A stretch of 64,000 nucleotides of DNA. Source: Acheta domesticus. Lineage: Eukaryota > Arthropoda > Insecta > Orthoptera > Gryllidae. Below are positions 45,840 through 56,519 of this stretch, piece by piece. Made by a program: the position numbers and the translations under genes. Each line of letters begins with the position of its first letter. Position 1 is the first letter of the stretch. The stretch is from positions 215,735,420 to 215,799,419 of the forward strand of contig JAHLJT010009436.1 in NCBI GenBank assembly GCA_031308135.1, read 5' to 3'. Below the pieces are notes generated by a model. It worked only from the letters and a program-made list of their open reading frames with translations. It did not search any database and was not told the DNA's origin.

Positions 45840-45960
45840 GGGCGGGCGGACGCGGGTGGACGCGGGCGGACGCGGGCGGACGCGGGCGGACGCGGGCGGA
45901 CGCGGGCGGACGCGGGCTGGTGGGCGGGCGGACGCGGGCGGACGCGGGCGGACGCGGGCG
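45840..45960. repeat. 10-bp repeat (GCGGACGCGG)n
   Basis: About ten copies of a 10-base unit with one interruption at 45919-45932. Confidence 0.93.
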
Positions 45961-46130
45961 GGCTGGCGGGCGGACGGGCTGGTGGGCGGGCGGGCTGGTG
46001 GGCGGGCGGGCTGGTGGGTGGGTGGGCGGGCGGTCGGGCGGGCGGGCTGGTGGGTGGGTGGGCGGGCGGGTCGGGCGGGCGGGCTGGTGGGTGGGCGGGC
46101 GGGCGGTCGGGCGGGCGGGCGAGAGAGAGC
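45961..46130. repeat. GGTGGGCGGGCGGGCT-type repeat
   Basis: About ten imperfect units of 12-20 bases built from GGGC and GGTG. It directly continues the 10-bp repeat. Multiple G-runs could form G-quadruplexes on the plus strand. Confidence 0.88.
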
Positions 46131-46439
46131 CTGCCGGGCGCGGCTTCCCACATGCCTCGCATACCGCGCCAACTCGCCGCCGCGCTCCACCCCGCCCCGC
46201 CCCACCCCGCCGCGCCGCGCCCCGCCCCGCCCCGCCTCAGCCCGCTCATTGATTGCGGCGAGCGCGAGGTGAAGCGAGGTGCGGCACACGCGTGGATTCC
46301 GAGCGGAAGCGGATTCCGGCCCGCGCGCGCGTGTTCGGATGCTGCGGGGAGTGTGGAGGTTCAAGGAAATGTTGCGAACTCTGGCATGGCGGATAAAATT
46401 AATGCAATTGCTTTTCCTCAACTGCAAAGAGGGTATTAA

Positions 46440-47570
46440 TTAAAATAGCACATTTCCGTAGCCAAAGACGATGAACGCACCGATAATTTGTACGCGCTGG
46501 TCGAAAATACAGATGCGTAGCATTTTTTGTGGATCATATTTGACGGATCGTAGAGACTCGATGTGAAAAAAGTTTACTCTTAAAATCAATGATGTACGTT
46601 ATTGTGGGTTCTTCACTTTGCTACAAATATTCGCTATATTGCTTGAAAGAAAAGAAGTGTAAAGGAGAAGATTACGAAATTAAAAGAGTGAATTGTGAAA
46701 AAGGGTTGTGAACAGAGCTATTTAGGATGAAACTTTTTGTGATGAACCTGATGTGAAACTTTTTGTGATGTACTTTTTGTATCCTTGATAAATAAATATA
46801 ATATAAAGTAACATGCACAGGCGGATTCCAAGAGGATATAGAAGTGAATTCAGACTGCACGCGGCACGTAATATCTGGAACACAACTAAAAGAATAGCTT
46901 TAGAAGAAAAATGAGAAAAATTATTAACGAAATGTCAAAAGCAAGAAAATGCCCCTGAAAAAAGACTATATCGATTATCGATAAAGTCTATGAAACTAAT
47001 GACAAAGAAGTAGTAAGATTACCAACCATGTTTTCAAAACGGGTAAATGTAAACGAAGTGTGTAATAGAAGCATAAGAGACCACAATGCACATCATATAT
47101 AGCTGCATATGGTTTCCGTGTGGGAAAAATATCCCTTACGATTTCCATGTAACCGAAGAAAGATCGAGGGAGAAATATGAAAGCAGATTTTGTTGTCGTA
47201 ATTTTATGTAGATCATGTTAGCTTCTACATCTGAGAGACGCACGCTATCTCGTACTCTTCTTTACTCAAAAAAGATTCATACCCTTTTTAATTCAAATTA
47301 TTCTAAAAAAGACTATGGCGTAGTATTTACCTTCATGTTTTTGTACTAAAATTGTCTCTAAAATACATCAGATTTCGTTGCGAAACAAACAGTAAGATCA
47401 GTAATGAGGACTACACGATAAGCGGAGACTCAGGTAAACCAAGCAAAACAGTTGATCTAGAGAACCCGGACTGGCAAGGGAAGCAATAAAGAGAAATCGT
47501 CAGAAAACAAGCGATACGCCGTAGCAAGCAGAAGCAAAAAGCAGCAAGCGTCACAAAACCACCCGCTACC
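46440..47570. other. AT-rich stretch, one short tandem repeat
   Basis: GATGAAACTTTTTGTGATG and GATGTGAAACTTTTTGTGATG are consecutive at 46727-46768. Otherwise nothing recognised. Confidence 0.6.
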
Positions 47571-48075
47571 CATTTTACACTCGCAAGTCCCTCCCCACCG
47601 TTCTGCCGCGTTCATACACTCATCGGCTGCACGCCGTTTTAATTAACGTGCGGGTCGAACGGGCGGATCACCTTACAGGACGACGCGGCGAGCGAAGTGG
47701 CGAGCTGCGGGGCGGGTAGGGGCGGGGCAGGGCGAGGCGGGGCCGGCGGGAGGGAACGCGACACCCTCTAAGCGTTCTCGAGGACCGCCCGCCCCCGCGC
47801 AGTGCGTGACCCCGTGGAGAGAGAAGTGTGGGGAGAGGTGGGGCGTGCGCGCTACGCGGCGACGCGGCCTCTCCCGGATAAAACGCCGTGAAAAATGACC
47901 TGGAGCCCTACACGCGTCCTTATTACCCTGTGATCAATCGCGCGGACCCACGGCGCGGTCAATCGCCGGGATCAAACGCTCGCGGGGCTGCGGAGGGAAG
48001 GAGGGAGGGGGCGCCGCGCAACAGAGGGAAGTTCAGCGAGGGCGCGCGGAGCGAGCGGGAAGGGAGGGCAAGAGC
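47571..48075. other. CpG-island-like block
   Basis: About 500 bases. The left part (47690-47760) has GGGGCGGGG runs. No donor or clear initiator identified. Confidence 0.55.
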
Positions 48076-48389
48076 GAGGCAGGCAGGCAGGAAGGGCAAG
48101 GGAATGGGAAAGGTGAGGCAAATGGACGTTCGAGAGGTACGGGAAAGCCGAGGAGAGAAGGACCTCCTGCTTAAGAACGAGGAGCAGATGGTAGAAGAGG
48201 AGTGGTGATGTTAAGAGGAAGAAAATAAGTTGAATAAGTGAGGCAGGCAGGACAAGGGAATGGGAAAGGTGAGGCAATGGACGTTAAAGAGCTACGGGTA
48301 AGTCGAGGAGAGAAGGACCATCTACCTAAGAACGAGGGGCGGACGATAGGAGTGGTGATTTTAAGAGGAAGAAAAGAAGTTGAATAAGT
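48076..48389. repeat. tandem duplication of a 150-164 bp unit
   Basis: Copy 1 (48076-48239) and copy 2 (48240-48389) both run from GAGGCAGGCAGG through AAGGGAATGGGAAAGGTGAG, CGAGGAGAGAAGGACC and AAGAACGAGG to AAGTTGAATAAGT. Identity is high, with small deletions in copy 2. Confidence 0.92.
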
Positions 48390-48830
48390 CAAACCTGGCG
48401 TCTCTGAGAAGCCGCTTGAAAACAATTTGTTAGCACTTTCTATTCACATTATCATTAAGGACTGTTTGAGACTTTATTTTAAGTGATTAATGAGGAAATT
48501 TACGCCGAATCTAGCGTACTCTTTGGCGTTCTGTTTGGCTTCTTTACAACAAATCGTGAGAAAGGGAGTGAAAGTATGAAACATAGGGTAGAAGATTAGA
48601 AAAGGTCGACGAGGAGAGATGAATAAAAACTTATTTTTAATATTAGTTTTCAACACGATAACCAAACGTAGTTTCTCGTACGTTATAGTTGGGGACATTT
48701 AATACTAATAATGTAATCACCCAGAAAAAAATGCAATTTTTCGAGTATTTCAAAACAATCTACGAGCAACCGCGTCGTCAACTTTTACATGAGCCCGTTT
48801 CTGAGATCACACGCCTGTGTAGTTCCAAGC
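48390..48830. other. AT-rich stretch, nothing recognised
   Basis: Unique AT-rich sequence. Confidence 0.6.
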
Positions 48831-49275
48831 AAAAGGCAGACGCGCATGGCACCGAGAACTGGGAAAGGCCGCTTGATCAACGAAAACCTCTTGAGCGAAC
48901 GACTTGCGGAGGGCAGGCAGCCGCGCGCCCCCGGGAGGGCGCAGCGGGAAGATCCGTGGATCCGGGGAGAGGAGCGGCCGGGCACGAGGGCGGGGCGGGC
49001 GGGTGGGCGACCTTTGGGCCGGCGGCGGCGGCGAGGAAGAGTTTGATCTGCGCGGGGCGGGGCGGGGTGGGGCATCGCCCAATCCTCTTACCCAGGCAGC
49101 GGCAAGCGCCACGGCGCGCCGTGGCGCGGGCGGCGCGGAGCGGAGCGTGGTGGGGCGGAGCGGGGCGGGCCGGAACGTGGCGTGGCGGGGGGGGGGGCGG
49201 GGCTGGGCGAGCGGGGCGGGACGGAGCGGGGCGTGGTGGGGCAAGGCGGGGTTCGCCCGGTCCCAAACATCTCCG
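48831..49275. other. CpG island with repeated GGGGCGGGGC
   Basis: Strongly G-skewed, with a ten-base or longer G-run at 49188-49197. Open frames on all strands are composition artefacts. Confidence 0.65.
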
Positions 49276-49835
49276 AGGCAGGCACCACTGGGGGTGATGG
49301 TGTTGGTGGAGGCGGTGGCAGTGATATTGGCAGAAGTAGATGTTAGAGGGCACGGATCGAAGTGGCAGGGCTGTGATATGCCAAAGCGAAGAGGGAAGCT
49401 GATGGTAGCGGTAAAGGGGTTACGGTTGAGTTATCCGGAGGAGGAAGGAAGCTGATTGAAGGCAATGGTCCGTCTGTATAATCTGGCAAGGAAGGAAGAG
49501 AAGCAGTGATACAGAATTAACGATCTAGTACTAGATGCTTATGACCACGGAAGAGAAGTGTGAGGAAAGGGGCAGGTGACGGCGAAAATCCTTTGATAAA
49601 TGAATGAGGAGATGATGCCATCCAGAGCGGCAGCCCATGACGGAATGTGAACAAAACTCTACAGGAGGAGATAGGTGCTGGAGGAGACAGGACAGACGAA
49701 TCGCGACTGATTGAGCATGAACAGGGAAGACAAAATGCGAGGGGAAGAATTCTCAAAACAAGGAGGGCAAAGTGCATAGGTCGAACGTCGGAAAAGAGTG
49801 AGTAGGCCAACTAGGACGAACAGGGAGAGCGTAAT
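49276..49835. other. purine-skewed unique stretch
   Basis: G/A-rich on the plus strand with no repeat unit or gene recognised. Confidence 0.55.
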
Positions 49836-50175
49836 AACCAGAGCACATGCGCAGAGGTGGGGGCAGGGGGAGCAAGATGGAGGCGATCACAGCGGGCGGG
49901 GCTGGTCGGAGGAAGGTCAGAAGGGGAGGTTCGCTCCGGCCGGACGAGATGTGGCGAGGTGAGGCGCAGCGGACAAGGAGGCCGAGGGCAATGGGGTTGG
50001 AGGGGAGGGGAGCGGCTTCCTTTGACGCGGAGCAATCGCGCGAAGCGGCGCCGATGAAGAGCCCCTGGCGGCGGCCGGGCTCTCGCAGAGGGGCGCGCCG
50101 CCGCACAGTGGGCCCGAACGGCTACCTCCTCACCGCTGACAGCGTAGGCTTCCGCGGCCGGAGTCAGTAGCTAGT
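49836..50175. other. CpG-island-like block
   Basis: About 340 bases of CpG-rich sequence without a clear donor or initiator. GCAAGATGGAGGCG (49872-49885) is a partial YY1-like match. Confidence 0.5.
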
Positions 50176-50505
50176 TGACTGTCCGAGAGACGCCGCGACC
50201 TATACTCCAACATAAACATAGCTGCACTTTAATATTACGAGCTGGAAGTAGGGAGGACATTGTTATCCAATCGGAATGTTTGTTTTTTTCGACTTAGCCG
50301 AAGGTTGGTGTACTTTGTGTTTGCAGTTGCACGCATTTTGCGTTTTACTGCTATGTGAAAGTGGATGGTGTTGGTTCGTGTCGGGAGCTCCAATCGGGAG
50401 CTTCAATACCAAAAATTTAAGTCCTAACGAACCCGATTGGATGACAGTGTTCCCTTCCCTTCCCAGCCCGTTACCCTGAAGTGCAGCTAGGTTTAAATCG
50501 AAGTA
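50176..50505. other. short unique stretch
   Basis: Nothing recognised. Confidence 0.5.
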
Positions 50506-50636
50506 TAGGCACAGGTGCCAACGTTTCGGGCGCCATTCTGCGACCTTCGTTGGGGCGAATTACGAAATGCTTTCTCAGGAATTTTGCCTTCTGGAAGGTC
50601 ACAGAATGGCGACCGAAACGTTGGCATTTGTGCCTA
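50506..50636. repeat. 131-bp hairpin (43-bp arms)
   Basis: 50506-50548 and 50594-50636 are inverted copies with about four mismatches, sharing GCCAACGTTTCGG and CGCCATTCTG, separated by 45 bases. It looks like a small MITE or a terminal hairpin of a larger dispersed element. No target duplication was seen. Confidence 0.85.
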
Positions 50637-50679
50637 GGACGTGGCGTCTCCCGGACAGCCAAGTAGCTACATCCGCGCC

Positions 50680-51598
50680 GCTTTTATAACCACTCACATG
50701 CATTACATTTGCATTTACATCGCAAAAGCTATCAAAATATACAATATTTACAGAAAATAAACAACACGAAATATGGCATTTCAAATTTACGTTCTTGGTG
50801 AGAAATATTTGAGTACCTCTTGATGCAATATCACTCTTTTAAAAGCAATGCCGTGCATTACAATAAGTTTCATCATGTGAATATGTCTCGTTATTTATTC
50901 GATTTTATTAAGTTTCTTCTTTCTTTCATCGTATGCGTTCATGGTAAGTGGATAAATGTTACTTGCAACAAGAAGTTCTTTCACATAGAATGACGTATAT
51001 TACGAATGTTTATACATCATTTCACATTGTGCTTTTTATGTAACTTATGAAAGACTGCTGATCAAATTACCGATGAGAAATAAATATTCATGACCTATTA
51101 TATATTATAAATACATATTATAATAGATCACGAATCGTTTCGAACATCCTATGAATCCTAAATAGGTCACCGCCTTCCACAATACTGAAAATCTGCAAAA
51201 CTTGCATTGCAGATTACATACCATTTTCGCTCTTTTTAATAAACATATTATCTTTCCGTACAATCACCTATTTATGTATTTAATTTAAGCTTTACATCAT
51301 TTTTAGACGTTAGTTTTACTGAGTTTAACCTTATGCAAAGTTATGTATTGTGTAACGTAGAGGTGCTCCTGACATACCAAACTTCCACAAAAATTATTCG
51401 GAGCATGAAAACTATAACAGAGAGTAACCATTTAAAGAGGTTTTTACTAAAACGCAATTCTGCAGTTATTTGTTTGATTCATTATTAACTATTGTGTATT
51501 ACATATTAATTATTGTATATTAATTACTTTTATTTTTTCTAATCTATTATTTTTAAGTTGTCTGGTTCTTCAATTATCAATTTTTGTGCTCTTCTGAG
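50680..51598. other. AT-rich stretch, nothing recognised
   Basis: Unique AT-rich sequence ending in the acceptor-like pyrimidine tract at 51579-51598. Confidence 0.55.
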
Positions 51599-51797
51599 CA
51601 CCCGTTTGGCCCAGTGTGCGCCGGCGAGGCGGCCGCAAACGGCCGGGTGCTCTCGCCGGAGGTATTTTGGGAGGATTTCTTACGGTCACTCTCCCTGATG
51701 AATCGACATATATCCCCAGTTCTGCCCCGAGGAACCGTCGGGCTGGATTCGAGACAAACACTGGAGATGGAGTGCGGATCAAACGGACGGGAACGGA
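51599..51797 (+). CDS. candidate internal exon, gene not recognised
   Basis: A plus-strand acceptor (ATTTTTGTGCTCTTCTGAG, ending at 51598) and the donor GGA|GTAAGT (GT at 51798-51799) enclose 199 bases. Phase 0 is open for 66 codons: HPFGPVCAGEAAANG first, then PEVFWEDFLRSLSLMNRHIS and a tail ending SNGRER, leaving phase 1. The segment is much more GC-rich than its flanks. Minus-strand frames over the same bases are also open, so direction is not certain. The entry phase would accept the donor of the 24631-24786 candidate. Confidence 0.3.
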
Positions 51798-52329
51798 GTA
51801 AGTAACAAAGTTTTGTCCGCGCAATTAAGTCAAGGTCAACAACAAAGGAAAAAGCTCCGCGGTTGGGAATCGCCGGATCCTTTGCGAGTGAATAATCTTT
51901 GCTTGACCGTATCAACAAAGGCGTTCTAAGAAAAGAAAAGTATTACGTTAATTTTACGTGAGACACTTTCTTGAATGAATTTTAAGGCTTATTCGAGAAT
52001 GGTTACTAAAATATTGATCAAACATCGTAAATAATTACATTACAAAATGAATTTAATTGATGCACAAATGTAATGAGCTCTTTTATTACGTATTCGTAGC
52101 CTCAATACAAAGTTTTCTAATTTTGCAATACATAAATAACAATATAGAATTACTTTCACGTAGGAAGTAGAGAAGTAAAGTGTTTGAAACCATGATAGTT
52201 ATTTATCAAAAAATGCTCATTTCTGGTTGCCTAGGACGGATTGTACAATTACAGTACGTACTATAGCAAAACTCACGAAGTAAAAAAGTAAAAAATAGAA
52301 ACTTATAAATAAAAAAATTATAAAAATTT
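51798..52329. other. AT-rich stretch, nothing recognised
   Basis: Unique AT-rich sequence. Confidence 0.6.
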
Positions 52330-52480
52330 ACGTTGTATTAACACATACATAAAGAAATATTCTTACCTGTCAAAGCCTCAATTTACAATTTTCCACTCGC
52401 CTTTCACAAAATGATTCAAGTTTGTATATAAATAAGGATTCATGGCGAACACAAAAGTACAAAATATATATTAATACGAG
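52330..52480. repeat. duplicated segment, copy 1
   Basis: Shares AGCCTCAATTTACAATTTTC, CACAAAAT, GGCGAACAC / GGTGAACAC and ATATTAATAC with 53590-53735 in the same order and orientation. Confidence 0.75.
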
Positions 52481-52690
52481 ATTGATCTCTTACTCATCAA
52501 ACTTGCTTTAAAATTATCCCGCATGCAAAGAAACAATATATTTGCCCAACCTTCAGAACACAATAAGGATGAATCCATAGTGTCCTTATGGCTGTTAAAT
52601 ACAAATTCCTAGTCACAACAAAAGTTACCTTCCTCATTACGAAGGACTTCAAAAGATACCGGACAGAAGGGAGAATTTGCGGCAACTATA
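52481..52690. other. AT-rich stretch
   Basis: Nothing recognised. Confidence 0.5.
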
Positions 52691-52908
52691 GTGCGATTTT
52701 TCTAACTCTGCCCCTCAAGCCCCTACGGAATATCACAGGGCATTTCGTGTCTTTCTCGGTGTGCCGCAGACGTCGCATGATCGCAAGCACTGTTTGATAC
52801 AGTCGCGATCATGTGATATCTGGCGGCAAGACTAAGAACGTCGCGAAATACCGTGACATAATCCATTTTGAAGACGGGCCTTGAGGGGCAATGTTAGAAA
52901 AATCGCAG
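52691..52908. mobile_element. 218-bp hairpin MITE with TA target duplication
   Basis: Ends GTGCGATTTTTCTAAC and (in reverse) CTGCGATTTTTCTAAC are flanked by TA at 52689-52690 and 52909-52910. The first 30 bases of each arm match at all but two or three positions, sharing GCCCCTCAAG. The rest of both arms aligns at lower identity to a central palindrome (TGATCGCAAGC...GCGATCATG). The whole element is one imperfect hairpin without coding capacity, typical of a Tc1/mariner-mobilised MITE. Confidence 0.87.
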
Positions 52909-52910
52909 TA

Positions 52911-53135
52911 TTGCAGGTACTGGCCATCCGCCGCACGGGAGCACTGACCGGGTCGGTTCGACCTCGCTTCCTCCCGCCCTGCCCTCACCGCATCTGGTGT
53001 CCTCCTCTCCTGCCTCCCCGCCCCCACCTTGACGGCGATCGTCCGCCGCCGATCCACCTAATTGAGCGACGCTGACGTCATTAATCAACGCCCTCGAGAT
53101 AGCGGCCCGGTGCCCCCGCCCGCGCCCACAAAAAA
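52911..53135. other. GC-rich block
   Basis: About 200 bases, CpG-containing, next to the MITE. Nothing specific recognised. Confidence 0.45.
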
Positions 53136-53589
53136 ACTATTCAATTAAAATAGAAATTTAATTGCTCCGGCTGAGGCGAGGGGGAAGTCACGATGTTCTT
53201 TTTCCAGGTTCCTTGTGGGTCCAGATGTCCACTCCAGGTTGGGGAGATGGATTGAAGGCCTTTTATTCCCGAGAGTCGTTAGGAACAGATAAGATTGAGA
53301 GTTCTGGAAACCATTGTGCTCTTCTGCTTTTCACAGAGGTGCGTGCGGAAGGGGAGATAAGAATAAATGGTCTCCTCAAAGGTAAACTATTTCTAAGATT
53401 TTGGAAACTCTGCAGTTCTTTTAGGGGCAGGGGAATCTGAACTAATATATTCAGAGCATTGGATAATAATACATTTTAAAGAAAACCCATTCTGTAATAT
53501 ATTCTGACCTTTTTTTATAAATTCATAAGAAAATGTCCTAACATAAAAAAATGGCTATCTAGACTGTTTTCATCTAAATTTTATTCTTT
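53136..53589. other. mixed stretch with a weak exon-like segment
   Basis: A plus-strand acceptor (GTTCTTTTTCCAG ending at about 53207) and a weaker donor (AGAG|GTGCGT, GT at about 53339) enclose an open frame with TPGWGDGLKAFYSRESLG. The donor is poor and the call is not made. Confidence 0.3.
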
Positions 53590-53735
53590 TATATTAACAT
53601 ATTCATATTGAAACATTATTACCTGCCTAAGCCTCAATTTACAATTTTCAACCGTCTTCCACAAAATTATTACAGTTCGAAAGTAAAAGAGAACTCCTGG
53701 TGAACACTAAATTAAATAATATATTATATTAATAC
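53590..53735. repeat. duplicated segment, copy 2
   Basis: Partner of 52330-52480, about 1.26 kb away, roughly 70-75% identical by eye. Confidence 0.75.
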
Positions 53736-54065
53736 ATTTCGATCAATGATTAATTTTTCACAAGGCATTCCACAATAAAATTCATTTTTGAATAAATACA
53801 CGTCAAAGCATATATTTCTAGTAAAGCGCATTTTAATAATAATATTATTACATTTGAAACACAGTAAAATTAATTTTTCTCTCAAACGATCTCGCAATAT
53901 TTGAAAGTCACATTTTTCAAAGAACCTCCTATCACCGAGTTTACCCTAACCTTCTCAGGAGAAAACGAACATACCATACAGCACAGCAAACATGAACTCG
54001 TCAGATCCAATCACAGATCAAACGTTGCATCGGCGCCAGACTGATCCCCCTCACACAAAACTAAC
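53736..54065. other. AT-rich stretch
   Basis: Nothing recognised. Confidence 0.55.
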
Positions 54066-54654
54066 GTGCGCGACACCACCTCAAACCACCAACCGCCTCC
54101 CGTTCTAACGCCGCCATCTCGCAGCGGGCACCGTCAACTCCCCCCGCAGCCACATCCATTGCCTCTGCGTTCACACATCGGCCCCTTCTCCCACCTGCGA
54201 CTCCAAGGCCACCTCCACCATACTCATCAGCACCGCCGGCGCATCCGCCACCACCACCGCCACCGCCACCGCCACCGGCACGGCCACCGCCGCCGAGGGG
54301 CGCTTAACGAACACGCGGTTTCTGCTGACAAACGAGGGGACGACGTCCGCGATCGCCGCAATTAACTTACGCCCTTATCAAAGCACGCCGCGGTAATTGA
54401 TAACGGCGCACGCATTCGCGCCACGCCCTGGCGGCGGCGGCGGCGCTGAGGCACGGCAAGAATCGAACGCCGCGTAACCGGGGGGCGCTGAGTCAACACG
54501 ACGCTGAGGCACGTCCGCCGCGGAAAAATATTGGACGGCCGTCCTCCGGTGCGTGGAAGAGGCGGCCAGGCGCTGGTGTGGTTGGCGGGACTACTGTCAT
54601 GGAGTGGCTAAAGCGAGAGGTGGGGATGCTCGTCGATTTTCTTTTGATCGATTG
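54066..54654. other. CpG-rich block with (CCACCG)n
   Basis: CACCGC-type hexamers repeat at 54247-54296. A GGC run lies at 54429-54445. No promoter motif stands out. Confidence 0.6.
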
Positions 54655-55165
54655 ATTAGTGATACACGGCACCTCAACTGCTAAGGTTAGTCCCGCAAGT
54701 GCAGTGAATGATTTTATCGCGAGAGGTGACGGCTTTCCTCGCTAGCTGGGGATATCCGGCAGCAACCTACGGCGGTTTGCGGGGATTTTCCACCACCGGG
54801 TATCTCCCACCATCGTGGCACCGCCGCAGCCAAGACAAAGTCTAAGCTCCCGAAATGTGTGGTAGTACGTGTGTGTGTGTGTGTGTGTGTGTGTGTAAGT
54901 AAAGAGTGTGGAAAGGACATGGAAGAAGAAGGAAAGCTCGCGCGTGGTCCCTTGCCCGTTTGTACTGCCCCGATATTCGTCTGGTGTTGATGTGGGAAAA
55001 CACGTAAAACTTCTGATCAGAGCAGACGGCAGCTAGAATTCTCCTGCAGACAGGAGCTGAATTCCACATAGCTCTGTAGCTAGTGTCAAAAAATCCTGCA
55101 ACTCTCGGGATTCGAATCGTACGATCTCCAGGTCAGAGGCACTGCGGTGACATCAGTTGAAGCCA
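54655..55165 (+). mobile_element. dispersed repeat family A, copy 4 (long)
   Basis: Aligns end to end with 18308-18800 through the landmarks listed there. It differs by a (GT)n expansion (54869-54896) where copy 1 has a GTAAGTGTATGTATGT-like sequence, and carries GGGATTCGAATCGTACGATC near its right end where copy 1 is diverged. Confidence 0.78.
54869..54896. repeat. (GT)n microsatellite within family A copy 4
   Basis: Fourteen GT units. Confidence 0.97.
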
Positions 55166-55840
55166 TGAGCCAGCTTCCCGGTAATGTTGGTCATATCGGT
55201 AGGGCTGTAGGCAACGTTGAATTTGAACGTCGCGTTAAAGAGATCAATTGAACATTTTACCCAGAGATGGAGAAAAAAGAAATGGTAAGCAAGCGAGAAC
55301 AACGATCATCTCGAAATAAAAAATGGAGTTCAGAAAAATGTCGGAATTAAGATAATTATCAAAATACAACACAAAATACTTTGTCAGCGGGTTAGAGACA
55401 ATAGCAGCAGTAGTTGTCATCTGTAGAAATGGGATCGACATAGAGGGGAGAAGAGAGGAAAACCAGGTCGTAAATAGTACATGCGGAAAAATGAGTGTGA
55501 CAAGAAGAGAGAGGAATAGCCGCGGGAACAATAAAGATAGTAATGAGACCCAAAGTTTTGGAGGCACTGAATTGAAAAGTTGACACTGGAGACGTAAAAC
55601 GTGAGGCAGTGGCAGAGATTCGAGGTACGGGAAAGACACCGACAGAAGCAGAGGTTTATCTATGACGTCCAGAGTCAATGGTTGAATGGTTGAAACGGGA
55701 AGTAATACTGTTAAAGTGGGTAATATCAATGTATACACATCGTCACAACCAATCGACTCAGCAAAACGAAATATCCAGCAGATTGAGATGGCGATAGCAA
55801 CAGCGCCGGAAACGACATCGACGCCAGGAGTAACCGAGAC
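55166..55840. other. unique stretch, no supported gene
   Basis: A minus-strand frame of 164 codons (55244-55738) reads a Leu/Pro/Ser-rich sequence without recognisable domain or promoter and looks like translated purine-rich DNA. Confidence 0.45.
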
Positions 55841-56335
55841 GGTGTCACCGGAACGATCTTGATTTCTGGGTCCACACCGTAACAGGTGGCCGGGGGCGGA
55901 GGGCGCGGAGAACGGGCGTGACGTGCCCTGGGTGGGAATCGGAAGTCCATTGGTTCCTCACCAGAAGGCGCCTCGGGATATCGGCGGCGTGGGGCGGAGG
56001 TGGAGGGGCGAGGTGGGGCGGGGTGGGGTGAGGTGGGGCGGGGTGGGTTGGGGTGGGGGGGGTGGAGGTAGGGTGGGGCGGGGTGGAGTGTGGGGGCGGA
56101 GCGGGGCGGGGTGGGTGGGGGGTGATAGGACGGGGCGGCGTGAGGTGGAAGGGGCGGGGCGGGGCGGGGCGGGGAGGGGAGGGGCGACGTGCCGCGACGC
56201 CTCGTCTCTGTTCGGGTCGTTTAATAGCGCCTGGGGCGCTGCCAGCGCTCTACAGACGAAGACGCCGCGAACCCGGCGGAATGATTCCGGGGAGACGCTT
56301 GAGGGAAGAGTAGTTTTACGGTGCTGGTCTTAGGT
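55841..56335. promoter_or_regulatory. CpG island with a G-rich core and a minus-strand donor
   Basis: 55985-56190 is a run of GGTGGGGCGGGG-type units with extreme G bias on the plus strand, a strong G-quadruplex candidate. On the minus strand TTCTG|GTGAGG (GT at about 55958) follows the C-rich strand and could end a non-coding first exon. Confidence 0.4.
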
Positions 56336-56519
56336 CGAAATGGCCTTCGAATGAAGAGGAATAAAGTGCAACTGCTGTTCTGTGAACAGCATGGGAATCA
56401 AGTTCATTTACCCAAACATTTCGTTTTTGGGACCATAGTGTAATTGTTGATTGCACTATAAAAATTAAGAACAATGTATACTATCCCTAAAAACAGTTAC
56501 ATACGTTATATACGTTACA
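56336..56519. other. AT-rich stretch
   Basis: Nothing recognised. Confidence 0.5.

Larger units (their letters stand above)
45521..46395. other. very GC-rich island
   Basis: CpG-dense. It includes the tandem repeats at 45840-46130 and a CCCCGCC-type run at 46190-46240. Open frames over 200 codons on both strands come from the lack of AT. Confidence 0.7.

Noticed and set aside
45524..46439. Overlapping frames of 140-244 codons on both strands
   Set aside because: Stop codons are rare in this extremely GC-rich repeat. Peptides are Gly/Arg or Pro/Ala repeats.
53208..53338. Plus-strand exon between CCAG and GTGCGT
   Set aside because: The donor is poor and the enclosed peptide is not protein-like enough to call.
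55244..55738. 164-codon minus-strand frame as a membrane protein gene
   Set aside because: The Leu/Pro/Ser-rich composition follows from purine-rich plus-strand DNA. No promoter, splice or domain evidence.
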